From: Enterocola sp045611845
GTDB taxonomy: Bacteria; Bacteroidota; Bacteroidia; Bacteroidales; Paludibacteraceae
Length of the DNA stretch: 30,399 bases
NCBI GenBank assembly: GCA_045611845.1
Contig: JAZKXZ010000010.1
Span: forward strand, 1 to 30,399
Reading direction: 5' to 3'
Shown here: one piece after another, positions 22,167 through 30,399 of the stretch
Layout of the letters: each line of letters begins with the position of its first letter
Position numbering within the stretch: the first letter of the stretch is position 1
Position numbers and translations under genes: made by a program
Notes under the pieces: model-generated
Databases searched by the model: none
The model's input: only the letters and a program-made list of their open reading frames with translations
Told to the model about the DNA's origin: nothing

Positions 22167-24038
22167 TTATTCTTCTTTAGGTTCAATTACACTTTCCATC
22201 ATACGTTTTTCAAGATACAATCTATTAGGAGCAATGCTTTTGTGTAAATATTTTTCTATCATTAAACTCGCAATAGGCACTGCCCATGTAGCACCAAAAC
22301 CAGAGTTTTCTACATAAACTGCAATTGCTATTTGAGGATTATCTTTAGGAGCAAAACCCATAAAAATAGAGTGGTCTTCGCCATGAGGGTTTTGTGCAGT
22401 ACCAGTTTTACCACAGTAGGTAACACCATCTATCTGACCATTGTAGCGAGCAGTACCTTTTGTTACCACCGCTTCCATACCTTCTTGCACCACATCGAAA
22501 TATTTCTCTTCAATATCAACCACGTGTTTGGTGGTATAGGCAGAGTCTATCTCACCGCCCTCTATTTTCTTAATAATATGAGGAGTATAGAAATATCCCT
22601 TGTTTGCAATAAGAGCAGCAAGGTTTGCAATTTGTATTGGAGTAGCCAAAATCTCTCCCTGACCAATAGAAGTGGAAATAATAGTAGAAGATTTCCATCT
22701 GTTTTTACCATAAATCTTGTCGTATGTGGTAGATTTATAAATCACGCCACCCTTTTCGTTTGGGAAGTCTATGCCCAGTGGAGTGCCAAATCCCATAGAC
22801 ATTACATAGTCTCTCCACACATTGTATGCACCATCTGTGGTACCATATTTGCCTAGGTTTAGGTCTAAAAAATTTCTTAAACAATAACCATAATAGGCGT
22901 TGCAAGAGTGCTGAATAGAACCACGCAAATCGAGTGGAGATTTGTGCTCGTGGCATCCCATTTTTCTAGTTCTTGTATAATAATATCCCTGTTTACATGG
23001 GAATGCAGTATTCTCATTAATGATTTTCTCTTGTTGGAAAATAAGAGCTTGCACAAGTTTAAAAGTAGACCCTGGAGGGTATTGAGCCATTACAGGACGG
23101 TCGAACAAAGGTCTTTGTTTGTCCTTTAATAAGTTTGCATAGTTTGCAGAACGTTCTCTTCCCACAAGCAGAGCAGGGTCGTATGAAGGAGAAGATACTA
23201 GTGCTAAAATCTCACCAGTAGCAGGCTCAATTGCCACAATACTACCCATTTTGCCGTTCATTAGCAGCTCACCATATCTTTGAAGCTCCATATCTAAGCC
23301 CATGGTAAGATTTTTTCCAGACACAGGCGCCACATCACTGGCACCATCCATATATTTGCCCTTTATTCTACCATGCACATCGCGCAGAAGTATTTCCACT
23401 CCCTTTTCGCCACGAAGCTCTTTTTCGTATGTTCTTTCCACACCAGATTGTCCTTTGTAGTCGCCCCTTACATAATAAGAATCTTCGTCAATTTGTTTTT
23501 GGTTTACCTCACCCACACTACCAAGAGCATGAGCACCATGTGGCATAGAGTATTTTCTAAGCACACGTTGTTGGGTAAGCACCCCAGGGAAACGGAACAT
23601 TTTTTCCTGCAAAAGCCCGTACGACGCTGTAGAGATTTGCGACATAAACACTTGTGGTGTGTATCTAGAATATCCAGGATTTTTTCTTTTATTTTTAATA
23701 TCCTTAATTCTTATGTCAAAATCTTCTTTTGTAATATTAAGGGCATTGCAGAAACTAAGGGTGTCGAAATCTACCATTTCACGCATAATGAGCATTACAT
23801 CATACACAGGTTGGTTAGAAACAATTAAGTTGTTGTTTCTATCATAAATAAGTCCGCGAGCAGGGTAGATAGTTTTTTTAAGGAACGCATTACTATCTGC
23901 GTTGTCTTTGTAAGAGTCATTCACTACCTGAAGAAAAAATAGTCGAGTAATAAAAAGAATAGCACAAAGCATCACCACCAAAACAATAACTATTTGGCGT
24001 GCATGTGAATCTTGGTGTTTTCTTTTGTATTGGCTCAT
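22167..24038 (-). CDS. mrdA: Penicillin-binding protein 2 (PBP2), elongasome transpeptidase
   Basis: PBP2 cross-links new glycan strands made by RodA at the lateral wall. A single N-terminal transmembrane helix (about residues 17-40) precedes the pedestal domain with PARGLIYDRN. The transpeptidase domain has the active-site PPGSTFK (S-x-x-K), HSCNAYYG (S-x-N) and YCGKTGTAQNP (K-T-G). I use the ATG at 24038, which forms a classic ATGA overlap with the mreD stop (623 residues); a TTG twelve bases upstream is less likely. It is followed by rodA within one base, consistent with a coupled PBP2-RodA pair. Confidence 0.95.
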   Translation of the reverse strand: MSQYKRKHQDSHARQIVIVLVVMLCAILFITRLFFLQVVNDSYKDNADSNAFLKKTIYPARGLIYDRNNNLIVSNQPVYDVMLIMREMVDFDTLSFCNALNITKEDFDIRIKDIKNKRKNPGYSRYTPQVFMSQISTASYGLLQEKMFRFPGVLTQQRVLRKYSMPHGAHALGSVGEVNQKQIDEDSYYVRGDYKGQSGVERTYEKELRGEKGVEILLRDVHGRIKGKYMDGASDVAPVSGKNLTMGLDMELQRYGELLMNGKMGSIVAIEPATGEILALVSSPSYDPALLVGRERSANYANLLKDKQRPLFDRPVMAQYPPGSTFKLVQALIFQQEKIINENTAFPCKQGYYYTRTRKMGCHEHKSPLDLRGSIQHSCNAYYGYCLRNFLDLNLGKYGTTDGAYNVWRDYVMSMGFGTPLGIDFPNEKGGVIYKSTTYDKIYGKNRWKSSTIISTSIGQGEILATPIQIANLAALIANKGYFYTPHIIKKIEGGEIDSAYTTKHVVDIEEKYFDVVQEGMEAVVTKGTARYNGQIDGVTYCGKTGTAQNPHGEDHSIFMGFAPKDNPQIAIAVYVENSGFGATWAVPIASLMIEKYLHKSIAPNRLYLEKRMMESVIEPKEE

Positions 24039-24535
24039 TTTTTTCGGCAAAGTTCATAACACATAATTAGAAGTAAACTAAGTGCTATGTTTATAATAAT
24101 TCTTAGAAGTAGAAAGCCGAAATTATTAAATGAAAGTGCTTCCATCATAAATAGGGCAATATGATGAAGCGAAACCATACCAACAGCATATTTCAAGTAT
24201 CCACTTGTTTCAAACTGATAAATAGATGGTTCTTGGAATTTAAATTCCAAATGTGAAAACAATACCTTTAAGTATCCTTGACGAATAAATCCAATCAAGG
24301 TGCATGCAAAGGTATGTAGCCCTATAGTGTTAGAGAAGAAATCTACGGTTAAACCCAACAAAAATGCAATAAGCATTAAGCTAGGAGTTTTTACATTTAG
24401 AGGTAAGTCTAAAAGGAAAACAATGTAAATATATGGACTAACTAGATAGAAATAATCCATATTATTGAATAGTAACACTTGAAGAAGTACTACCACTATA
24501 AATTGGATAATATATTTTATAGAAGTTACATTCAT
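24035..24535 (-). CDS. mreD: Rod-shape-determining protein MreD
   Basis: A 166-residue polytopic membrane protein with about five hydrophobic segments and few motifs, as usual for MreD; the FLLGLTVDFFSNTIGLHTFACTLIGF stretch (within about 57-82) fits the family. MreD works with MreB and MreC in the elongasome. Position supports the call: it overlaps mreC by 4 nt at its start and mrdA by 4 nt at its end. Confidence 0.88.
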   Translation of the reverse strand: MNVTSIKYIIQFIVVVLLQVLLFNNMDYFYLVSPYIYIVFLLDLPLNVKTPSLMLIAFLLGLTVDFFSNTIGLHTFACTLIGFIRQGYLKVLFSHLEFKFQEPSIYQFETSGYLKYAVGMVSLHHIALFMMEALSFNNFGFLLLRIIINIALSLLLIMCYELCRKK

Positions 24536-25338
24536 GGTGCTACATTTATAGAGTCAAGTTCTTGTTTATAACCAAATTCCATAACCTCTACGTATGTTAG
24601 AGTGCGGAAATTTGTGCTTAGTTTTACATCTATAGATAAGAATTGTTCAGATGCTTCTTCCACGTTTATCACTTCACCCACAGGTATGTTTGCAGGGAAG
24701 ATAGAAGAAAAACCACTAGTGCTTATTTTTTCACCTATAGATACTTTTACGTGTTTTGGTATTTCAGTTAGTTTGGCATATCTATAATCTGAACTCTCCC
24801 AAACTAGTGAACCAAAGTTGTTGCTAGAGTCTAGTTTACAACTAATTTTAGACTGATTGTGAATAACAGGAATAACAACTGAAAAGTGGTCTGAAACAGT
24901 TTTAATAATACCCACCACACCAGTTGAGCAAATAACACCCATATCAGGTTTTATGCCGTCCAATTCACCTTTGTCTAGTATAATTAAGTTTTGTTGGTTG
25001 TTTACAGAATTATTTATCACATTGGCAGTAATAACTCTATATGTTTTTGGTAAACTATCTGTAGATGTGTTACCAAGTTTTGCCTTAACGGCAAGAAGTT
25101 CTTCTCTTAAAAGAGCATTCTCCTTTAGCAGATCTTCATTGTTTTCTGTAAGGTAGAAGTATTCACTAATACCACCAGTAAACTCACTAATGCTACCATT
25201 TACCGCTGTCATAGAGCTAGAAAACACAGAATGCTGATAGTTATTGTTGAAAACTATCAGCAAAATTGCTATCAGTTCCAAAAATAGGAATAATAGCAAT
25301 GAACTAGCTTTTTTTAGTAGTAGTAAAAGGTTTTCCAT
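24532..25338 (-). CDS. mreC: Rod-shape-determining protein MreC
   Basis: MreC is a bitopic periplasmic scaffold that links MreB to PBP2 and RodA. The 268-residue protein has an N-terminal transmembrane helix (about 10-30), a coiled-coil region (about 62-95, with LLKENALLREELLAVKAKLG), then a beta-rich domain with LDKGELDGIKPDMGVI and GVVGIIKTV, typical of MreC. The mreB gene ends 43 bp upstream, with a terminator-like hairpin in between; no separate promoter box is visible, so mreC expression likely depends on read-through from mreB or purH. Confidence 0.94.
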   Translation of the reverse strand: MENLLLLLKKASSLLLFLFLELIAILLIVFNNNYQHSVFSSSMTAVNGSISEFTGGISEYFYLTENNEDLLKENALLREELLAVKAKLGNTSTDSLPKTYRVITANVINNSVNNQQNLIILDKGELDGIKPDMGVICSTGVVGIIKTVSDHFSVVIPVIHNQSKISCKLDSSNNFGSLVWESSDYRYAKLTEIPKHVKVSIGEKISTSGFSSIFPANIPVGEVINVEEASEQFLSIDVKLSTNFRTLTYVEVMEFGYKQELDSINVAP

Positions 25339-25346
25339 ATAGTTTT

Positions 25347-25378
25347 AAAAAAGAGTGACTCAAAAGTCACTCTTTTTT
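25347..25378 (-). terminator. Terminator-like hairpin between mreB and mreC
   Basis: A 14-bp perfect stem (25347-25360 against 25365-25378, with AGAGTGACT at its core) and a four-base loop has six A at one end and six T at the other, making a bidirectional-looking intrinsic terminator. It lies between the mreB stop (25382) and the mreC start (25338), inside what is otherwise an operon. Confidence 0.8.
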
Positions 25379-25381
25379 ATA

Positions 25382-26404
25382 TTAACGCATCAAGAATGAA
25401 TAGTTATCTATATTTTTTAGTGCCAATCCTGTACCGCGTGCTACGGCGTGTTGAGGATCTTCTGGCACGTGGAATGTAATGTTAATCTTGTTAGATAAAC
25501 GTTGGCTCAAACCACGAAGAAGAGCACCACCACCAGTTAGGTAAATACCGTTTCTTACGATGTCGGTATAAAGCTCGGCAGGAGTACTTTCTAGAGCAGC
25601 CATGATAGCAGCTTCCATTTTAGAAATAGATTTGTCTAAGCAGTGAGCTATTTCTTGGTAAGATACAGGTATCTTAAGAGGAAGTGATGTCATATTGTTT
25701 GGTCCGATAACTTCAAATTCGTCTGGAGCTTCGTCTTCTGGAAGCTCAGTAAGAGCAGAACCTACTTTAATTTTGATTTGTTCTGCAGTAGGAGCACCCA
25801 CTTTGATGTTATACATACGACGCATATATTCTTGGATATCGCTAGTAAGCTCGTTACCTGCAATACGAATAGATTTGTCGCAAACAAGACCACCTAGAGA
25901 AATAACTGCAATTTCAGTAGTACCACCACCTATGTCCACAATCATTTGACCGCATGGAGCTTCTACGTCTAAGCCGATACCCATAGCAGCAGCCATAGGT
26001 TCAAAAATCATATAAACGTCTCTACCGCCAGCGTGCTCAGAAGAGTCACGTACCGCACGGATTTCCACCTCAGTACTACCAGATGGAATACAAACCACCA
26101 TGCGTAGAGAAGGAGAGAAGAAACTATTTCTATGACCAATTTTCTTAATCATACCGCGAATCATCATTTCCGCAGCGTAGAAGTCGGCAATCACACCATC
26201 ACGTAGAGGACGGATAGTACGAATATTTGGGTTGGTTCTTTCGTACATTAAGTACGCTTCTTTACCCACTGCCACTAGTTGGTCATTCTTGTCTAGGGCA
26301 ACGATAGATGGTTCGTCTAGAACCACCTTACCGTTTTGGATTATAATGGTATTAGCTGTACCTAAGTCAACAGCTATTTCTTGTGTGAATGAAAATAAAC
26401 CCAT
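25382..26404 (-). CDS. mreB: Rod-shape-determining protein MreB (actin homologue)
   Basis: MreB forms membrane-bound filaments that steer lateral wall synthesis. The 340-residue protein has actin-type nucleotide-binding motifs: VDLGTANTII (phosphate 1), DIGGGTTEIAVIS (phosphate 2) and YLTGGGALLRGL (adenosine motif). Length and the start MGLFSFTQEIAVDLGTANT are standard. It begins 5 nt after the purH stop, so purH and mreB are likely co-transcribed, and it is followed by a terminator-like hairpin before mreC. Confidence 0.97.
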   Translation of the reverse strand: MGLFSFTQEIAVDLGTANTIIIQNGKVVLDEPSIVALDKNDQLVAVGKEAYLMYERTNPNIRTIRPLRDGVIADFYAAEMMIRGMIKKIGHRNSFFSPSLRMVVCIPSGSTEVEIRAVRDSSEHAGGRDVYMIFEPMAAAMGIGLDVEAPCGQMIVDIGGGTTEIAVISLGGLVCDKSIRIAGNELTSDIQEYMRRMYNIKVGAPTAEQIKIKVGSALTELPEDEAPDEFEVIGPNNMTSLPLKIPVSYQEIAHCLDKSISKMEAAIMAALESTPAELYTDIVRNGIYLTGGGALLRGLSQRLSNKINITFHVPEDPQHAVARGTGLALKNIDNYSFLMR

Positions 26405-26409
26405 ATTTT

Positions 26410-27930
26410 TTAGTGTTTAAAGTGACGGATACCTGTGGTAACCATAGCAATGTTATTTTCGTTGCAATAGTCTATTGAAAGATTATCTTTAATAGAACCG
26501 CCAGGTTGGATAACAGCTTTAATGCCTGCTTTGTAAGCTATTTCTACGCAGTCTGGGAATGGGAAGAATGCGTCAGAAGCCATCACAGCACCATTTAAGT
26601 CGAAGTTAAATGTACCAGCTTTTTCTATTGCTTGTTTAAGAGCATCTACACGTGAAGTTTGACCTACACCGCTAGCGCAAAGTTGTTTGTTTTTAGCAAG
26701 TACGATAGCGTTAGATTTTGTATGTTTCACGATTTTGTTAGCGAAAATCATATCTTCTATTTCAGAAGCGCTAGCAATAGCGTTTGTTACAGGAGTTAAA
26801 TCTTCTGCACCTTCTGTGCTATTGTCACGTTCTTGAACTAGAACACCACCTAGTAAGCTACGGAATTGTTTGTTTGGACGAGCTGTAGGTTTTTGGATAA
26901 GGATGATACGATTTTTCTTTTGAGTTAAGATTTCAAGAGCGTCCATATCGTAGTCTGGAGCAATGATAACCTCAAAGAAAATTTTGTTGATTTCTTCTGC
27001 AGTAGCTTTATCTACTGGAGTGTTGGTGATAAGCACACCACCGAATGCAGAAACTGGGTCACCAGCTAAAGCATCGTTCCAAGCTTCAAGTAGAGTGCTG
27101 CGAGAAGCAAGACCACATGCGTTGTTGTGTTTTAAAATTGCGAATGTAGTTTCGTCAAATTCAGCGATTAGGTTTACAGCAGCGTCGATGTCAAGTAAGT
27201 TGTTGTAAGAAATTTCTTTACCTTGAAGTTGTTCAAACATGCTGTCGAAGTCGCCATAGAAGCTACCTTTTTGGTGAGGGTTTTCGCCGTAGCGAAGTGC
27301 TTTAGCGTCGTCTTTTGCATAACGGAACGCAGAGTCGATACCGCCATCGAAATAGTTGAAGATAGCAGAGTCGTATGAAGAAGAAACTGCAAATGCTTCT
27401 TTAGCGAAGAATTTACGTTCGTCTAATGTACTTACTGCACCATTGTTGCAAAGCATATCGTAAAGTGGAGCATATTGAGCTTGAGAAGCCACGATAACCA
27501 CGTCGTTGAAGTTTTTAGCAGCACCACGGATAAGTGAAATACCACCTATGTCGATTTTTTCAATAATATCAGCCTCGCTAGCACCAGAAGCAACAGTTTT
27601 TTCAAATGGATATAAATCAACAATTACTAAGTCGATTTCTGGAATTTCGTATTGAGCTATTTGAGCTTGGTCGCTTTCATTGTCTCTTCTACAAAGAATA
27701 CCACCGAATACCTTTGGGTGAAGAGTTTTTACTCTACCGCCAAGGATAGAAGGATAAGAAGTTAAATCTTCTACTGCATCACAAGGTACGCCTAGAGATT
27801 CTACGAATGTTTTTGTACCACCTGTAGAAAGAATGCGTACACCTTCCTCATGTAATTTTAGAACTATTTGATCTAAATTTTCTTTATGAAAGACAGAGAT
27901 CAAAGCTGATTTAATACGTTTGTTTTCCAT
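26410..27930 (-). CDS. purH: Bifunctional AICAR formyltransferase/IMP cyclohydrolase
   Basis: PurH performs the last two steps of IMP synthesis: formyl transfer to AICAR from 10-formyl-THF, then ring closure. The N-terminal MGS-like cyclohydrolase domain (1-180) shows ALISVFHKENL, ILSTGGTKTF, GGRVKTLHPKVFGGIL and DLYPFEKTV; the C-terminal formyltransferase domain has LRYGENPHQKGSFYG, LKHNNACGLA (catalytic K-H), SDAFFPFPD and IQPGGSIKDN. Its 506 residues are normal. A TAGTTTTG box at 27968-27961 gives a short leader. It is the first gene before mreB. Confidence 0.97.
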   Translation of the reverse strand: MENKRIKSALISVFHKENLDQIVLKLHEEGVRILSTGGTKTFVESLGVPCDAVEDLTSYPSILGGRVKTLHPKVFGGILCRRDNESDQAQIAQYEIPEIDLVIVDLYPFEKTVASGASEADIIEKIDIGGISLIRGAAKNFNDVVIVASQAQYAPLYDMLCNNGAVSTLDERKFFAKEAFAVSSSYDSAIFNYFDGGIDSAFRYAKDDAKALRYGENPHQKGSFYGDFDSMFEQLQGKEISYNNLLDIDAAVNLIAEFDETTFAILKHNNACGLASRSTLLEAWNDALAGDPVSAFGGVLITNTPVDKATAEEINKIFFEVIIAPDYDMDALEILTQKKNRIILIQKPTARPNKQFRSLLGGVLVQERDNSTEGAEDLTPVTNAIASASEIEDMIFANKIVKHTKSNAIVLAKNKQLCASGVGQTSRVDALKQAIEKAGTFNFDLNGAVMASDAFFPFPDCVEIAYKAGIKAVIQPGGSIKDNLSIDYCNENNIAMVTTGIRHFKH

Positions 27931-27960
27931 TATTTTAAGATAAAGTGAGTTTAAGTGCTA

Positions 27961-27968
27961 CAAAACTA
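27961..27968 (-). promoter_or_regulatory. Predicted -7 element of the purH promoter
   Basis: The minus strand reads TAGTTTTG from 27968 to 27961, matching TAnnTTTG, about 30 bp upstream of the purH ATG. It starts within two bases of the T-tail of the folA terminator, so termination of one unit and initiation of the next are almost superimposed. It probably drives purH and mreB. Confidence 0.55.
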
Positions 27969-27969
27969 C

Positions 27970-28005
27970 AAAAAAAGTGCGAGAAGTGAACCACTTCACG
28001 CACTT
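27970..28005 (-). terminator. Intrinsic terminator after folA
   Basis: The arms at 27975-27988 and 27992-28005 (AAGTGCG and GAAGTG blocks separated by one A-A mismatch) form a stem with a three-base loop, followed on the minus strand by about seven T (27976-27970). It is located 34 nt past the folA stop. Confidence 0.8.
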
Positions 28006-28038
28006 AAATTGCATATAAACAGCAAATTGTTGATAAAA

Positions 28039-28524
28039 TTATCGTCTTTTGTATGTGATAAAGGAATAATTATACTCGTGTTTCTCGTCGGCAAGGTGAT
28101 TTTCCTGTTTTTCTACCTCCCAAATAGCCTCATCTATCACTGGGAAATAAGCATCTGCATCAAAGCGACCATCTATTTTAGTAATTTCCAAACAATCTGC
28201 ATTCGCAATGGTCTGAGAATAGATATTTTCGCCGCCCATTATAAATACCTTTTCTTCCGATGTGCACGCAGCGAACGCATCTGATAAAGAATTGAACACT
28301 TCGCAATTCGCTAGTTGAAGGTCTTTTTGGCGAGAAACCACTATATTTCTACGGTTTGGAAGCGCTCCGTTTGGTAGAGAATCGTATGTTTTTCTACCCA
28401 TTATCACAGTGCCACCAGTGGTGATTTGCTTAAAATGCTTCAAGTCGTTTGGCAGATAACAAAGCAATTTGTTGTCCTTGCCAATACCGTTATTTTGGTC
28501 TATTGCTACTACGATAGTTATCAT
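28039..28524 (-). CDS. folA: Dihydrofolate reductase
   Basis: DHFR regenerates tetrahydrofolate, consumed by the ThyA reaction encoded just upstream. The 161-residue protein shows VVAIDQNNGIGKDNKL, LPNDLKHFK with the catalytic acid D27, IMGRKTYDSLPNG and the NADPH-binding VFIMGGENIYSQ. The position of E. coli Trp22 holds Cys22 followed by Tyr23, an unusual active-site wall. The start overlaps the thyA stop as ATGA, so the two are translationally coupled. Confidence 0.96.
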   Translation of the reverse strand: MITIVVAIDQNNGIGKDNKLLCYLPNDLKHFKQITTGGTVIMGRKTYDSLPNGALPNRRNIVVSRQKDLQLANCEVFNSLSDAFAACTSEEKVFIMGGENIYSQTIANADCLEITKIDGRFDADAYFPVIDEAIWEVEKQENHLADEKHEYNYSFITYKRR

Positions 28525-29315
28525 ACAGCTACCACTCCTTTTATATGTGGATGTGGGTCGTAGTCTGTTAGTTCAAAGTCTTCATATTTGAAATCGAAGA
28601 TAGACTTCACATCTGGGTTAATCTTCATGGTAGGCAGGTGACGAGGCTCGCGAGAAAGTTGCTCACGCACTTGTTCTAGGTGGTTCACGTAGATGTGAGC
28701 ATCACCAAGGGTGTGAACAAAATCGCCTTCTTTAAGACCACAAACTTGAGCCATCATTTTAAGAAGCAATGCGTATGAAGCAATGTTGAATGGTACGCCA
28801 AGGAATGTGTCGGCACTGCGTTGGTAAAGTTGAAGAGACAGTTTACCATCTGCCACATAGAATTGGAAAAATGCATGGCAAGGAGGTAGATTCATATTTT
28901 TAATATCACCCACGTTCCAAGCATTTACAATAATACGGCGAGAATCTGGGTTGGTTTTAAGAGTGTTTACCACCTCAGAAATTTGGTCGATATGGCCTCC
29001 TTCGTAGTCTGGCCAAGAGCGCCATTGGTAACCATAGATATGGCCTAGGTCTCCGTTTTCGTCAGCCCATTCGTTCCAAATGCGCACACCGTTGTCTTGA
29101 AGATATTTCACATTGGTATCACCGTTTAGGAACCAAAGTAGCTCGTGTATAATAGACTTAAGGTGCAGTTTTTTAGTGGTAAGAAGTGGGAAACCTTCTT
29201 CCATATTAAAACGCATTTGATGACCAAACACACTAATTGTGCCAGTGCCGGTGCGGTCTTCTTTGCGTACACCTTCCTTAAGTATTCTATCCAAAAGGTC
29301 AAGATATTGTTTCAT
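28521..29315 (-). CDS. thyA: Thymidylate synthase
   Basis: ThyA methylates dUMP to dTMP with methylene-THF, producing DHF for FolA. At 264 residues it has the same length as the E. coli enzyme. Motifs seen are DRTGTGTISVFGHQMRF, ELLWFLNGDTN, RIWNEWAD, the nucleophile in LPPCHAFFQFYV (Cys at about 146), QLYQRSADTFLGVPFNIASYALL and the C-terminal IKGVVAV. The upstream OmpA-like gene ends 17 nt before it, so it may be co-transcribed with that gene. Confidence 0.97.
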   Translation of the reverse strand: MKQYLDLLDRILKEGVRKEDRTGTGTISVFGHQMRFNMEEGFPLLTTKKLHLKSIIHELLWFLNGDTNVKYLQDNGVRIWNEWADENGDLGHIYGYQWRSWPDYEGGHIDQISEVVNTLKTNPDSRRIIVNAWNVGDIKNMNLPPCHAFFQFYVADGKLSLQLYQRSADTFLGVPFNIASYALLLKMMAQVCGLKEGDFVHTLGDAHIYVNHLEQVREQLSREPRHLPTMKINPDVKSIFDFKYEDFELTDYDPHPHIKGVVAV

Positions 29316-29332
29316 ATATTTGATTTTTTAAG

Positions 29333-30399
29333 TTAGTACATGTTATATGTTGTCTTCAACACCTTAAACTCCGTGCGACGGTTAATCTGTTTCGCAATTT
29401 CTTGTTGCTCAGAATTTAATTTAGAGATAAACTCTTCGGTTAGTGGCACGTTCACCTTCAAGAATCTATATTTTTTTACTAATTCTCTGTCTGGCACCAC
29501 AGGGGTGGTTTCGCCATAGCCTTTAGCTGTAATTCTGGCAGGCTCAATTCCGTGCTCGGTTAGGTAATTTACCACAGACATAGCACGTTCTTGAGATAGT
29601 TTAATGTTTGCCTCTTCTGTGCCAACAAAGTCGGTATGAGCTCCTATTTCTATTGTAATATTAGGGTTGTCGTTTAGCAGTTTCACTAAATCGTTTAGCC
29701 CGTCTGTTGATTCCGGAGTAAGTTTAGCAGAACCAAATTCATAGAAGATGTTATTCATCTTCACAGGTTTGCTCACAGAATTTAGTGTAAAGTTAACATT
29801 AAAATCTTTACTATCCTCAAGATTTGGTATCTCAAGTTCAGATTTACTGTTTAAATAACCTCTACATGTACCTAAAATTACATAATTAGCATTTTTAGGC
29901 AGGGCTATTTTATAAGAACCATTCTTTTTAGTTTTTGTTGAGGTGATAAGGCCGTTGTTGCCCACCACTTTCACCACAGCATCGCTAATTGCCTCACCTT
30001 TGCTATCGGTTATATTTCCGCTAATAGAAAATTCCAATTCTGGTTCATGAAAACTCCAGATATGGTCGTAGAATTTCTTATCATTTCTATTAGAAGAGAA
30101 GAACCCTTTGTTTTCTTTGCCTTGGAATGTGATGCCAAAATCGTCGGCATTTGAGTTCATAGGCGCAGGTAGGTGTAGTACCAGCCATTTGTCTGGGTCG
30201 CTCTCTTTTTCTTTGGGAAGAAGGGTTGCCTCGTATATGTCAAGTCCACCTAGACCCACTCTGCCGTCTGATGAGAAATATAGTCTGCCGTCTTCACGGA
30301 AGCTTGGAAACATTTCGTCTGCAGCTGTGTTAATGTCTGGTCCTAGGTTTTCTGGTGTGCCCCATTCGGCACCTTCTTTTGCAATTCTCCAAATATCTT
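29333..30399 (-). CDS. PorE-like OmpA-family lipoprotein, C-terminal part (runs off the right edge)
   Basis: The reading frame is open to the window end; an internal Met (30313) is not the start. Visible parts in order: PD40/WD40-like beta-propeller blades (PSFREDGRLYFSSDGRVGLGG and FSSNRNDKKFYDHIW), a carboxypeptidase-regulatory-like domain starting ISGNITDSKGEAISDA, and an OmpA C-terminal peptidoglycan-binding domain with FYEFGSAKLTPES, IEIGAHTDFVGTEEAN, LSQERAMSVVNYL and GYGETTPV. This domain order is that of PorE, a periplasmic T9SS component, whose TPR region and signal peptide would lie beyond the edge. Related OmpA proteins share parts of it, so the PorE call is likely but not certain. 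The gene ends 17 nt before thyA. Confidence 0.85.
   Translation of the reverse strand, partial: DIWRIAKEGAEWGTPENLGPDINTAADEMFPSFREDGRLYFSSDGRVGLGGLDIYEATLLPKEKESDPDKWLVLHLPAPMNSNADDFGITFQGKENKGFFSSNRNDKKFYDHIWSFHEPELEFSISGNITDSKGEAISDAVVKVVGNNGLITSTKTKKNGSYKIALPKNANYVILGTCRGYLNSKSELEIPNLEDSKDFNVNFTLNSVSKPVKMNNIFYEFGSAKLTPESTDGLNDLVKLLNDNPNITIEIGAHTDFVGTEEANIKLSQERAMSVVNYLTEHGIEPARITAKGYGETTPVVPDRELVKKYRFLKVNVPLTEEFISKLNSEQQEIAKQINRRTEFKVLKTTYNMY

Overview
The window looks like a chromosomal segment of a Bacteroidota bacterium, most likely order Bacteroidales. It has AT-rich intergenic DNA, repeated -7 promoter elements of the TAnnTTTG type, weak or absent Shine-Dalgarno sequences, a PorX regulator, a PorE-like OmpA protein of the type IX secretion system (T9SS), and the gene order purH-mreB-mreC-mreD-mrdA-rodA. 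No rRNA, tRNA or CRISPR array was found. Most of the window is core housekeeping sequence. The accessory DNA is concentrated between about 16.9 and 20.7 kb.

Layout. (1) 1-970: the edge of an unidentified minus-strand gene, a perfect 32-bp palindrome, and rsmA. (2) 1017-5773: a tightly overlapping plus-strand operon encoding a GtrA-like membrane protein, a UPF0104/flippase-like membrane protein, PorX, an LD-carboxypeptidase (S66) and a CPBP membrane protease. (3) 5774-6041: a branched palindromic element and the ddl promoter. (4) 6042-8819: ddl, a short-chain prenyl diphosphate synthase, a terminator and a conserved hypothetical protein. (5) 8820-12235: an inverted repeat at the gyrB promoter, gyrB, and an O-antigen-ligase-like gene whose 5' end carries a terminator-like hairpin. 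(6) 12232-15857: a four-gene minus-strand glycosyltransferase operon in which two paralogous enzymes flank a GT2 and a GT4 enzyme. (7) 15915-16877: a second, long-chain-type prenyl synthase with a terminator.

(8) 16936-20670 is the most unusual region. Two clusters of short GC-rich hairpins lie in opposite orientation. They enclose a small HUH/Y1 (IS200/RAYT-like) transposase, a two-gene unit made of an EcoRI-type adenine methyltransferase and a DUF262-HNH protein, a roughly 200-nt structured RNA or leader upstream of the methyltransferase, and a nearly gapless four-way-junction palindrome. I read it as a REP-type mobile island carrying a candidate restriction-modification or defence unit under possible RNA-level control.

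(9) 20690-27930 (minus): purH and the cell-shape/elongasome genes mreB, mreC, mreD, mrdA (PBP2) and rodA, with an intrinsic-terminator-like hairpin between mreB and mreC. (10) 28039-30399 (minus): folA, thyA and a truncated PorE-like OmpA protein, ending at a terminator.

The core genes serve peptidoglycan synthesis (ddl, LdcA-like, mreBCD, mrdA, rodA), isoprenoid carriers and quinones (two prenyl synthases), surface glycans (glycosyltransferases, ligase, GtrA), T9SS (porX, porE-like), nucleotide and folate metabolism (purH, thyA, folA) and DNA/RNA housekeeping (gyrB, rsmA). All identifications come from reading motifs; no database search was run.
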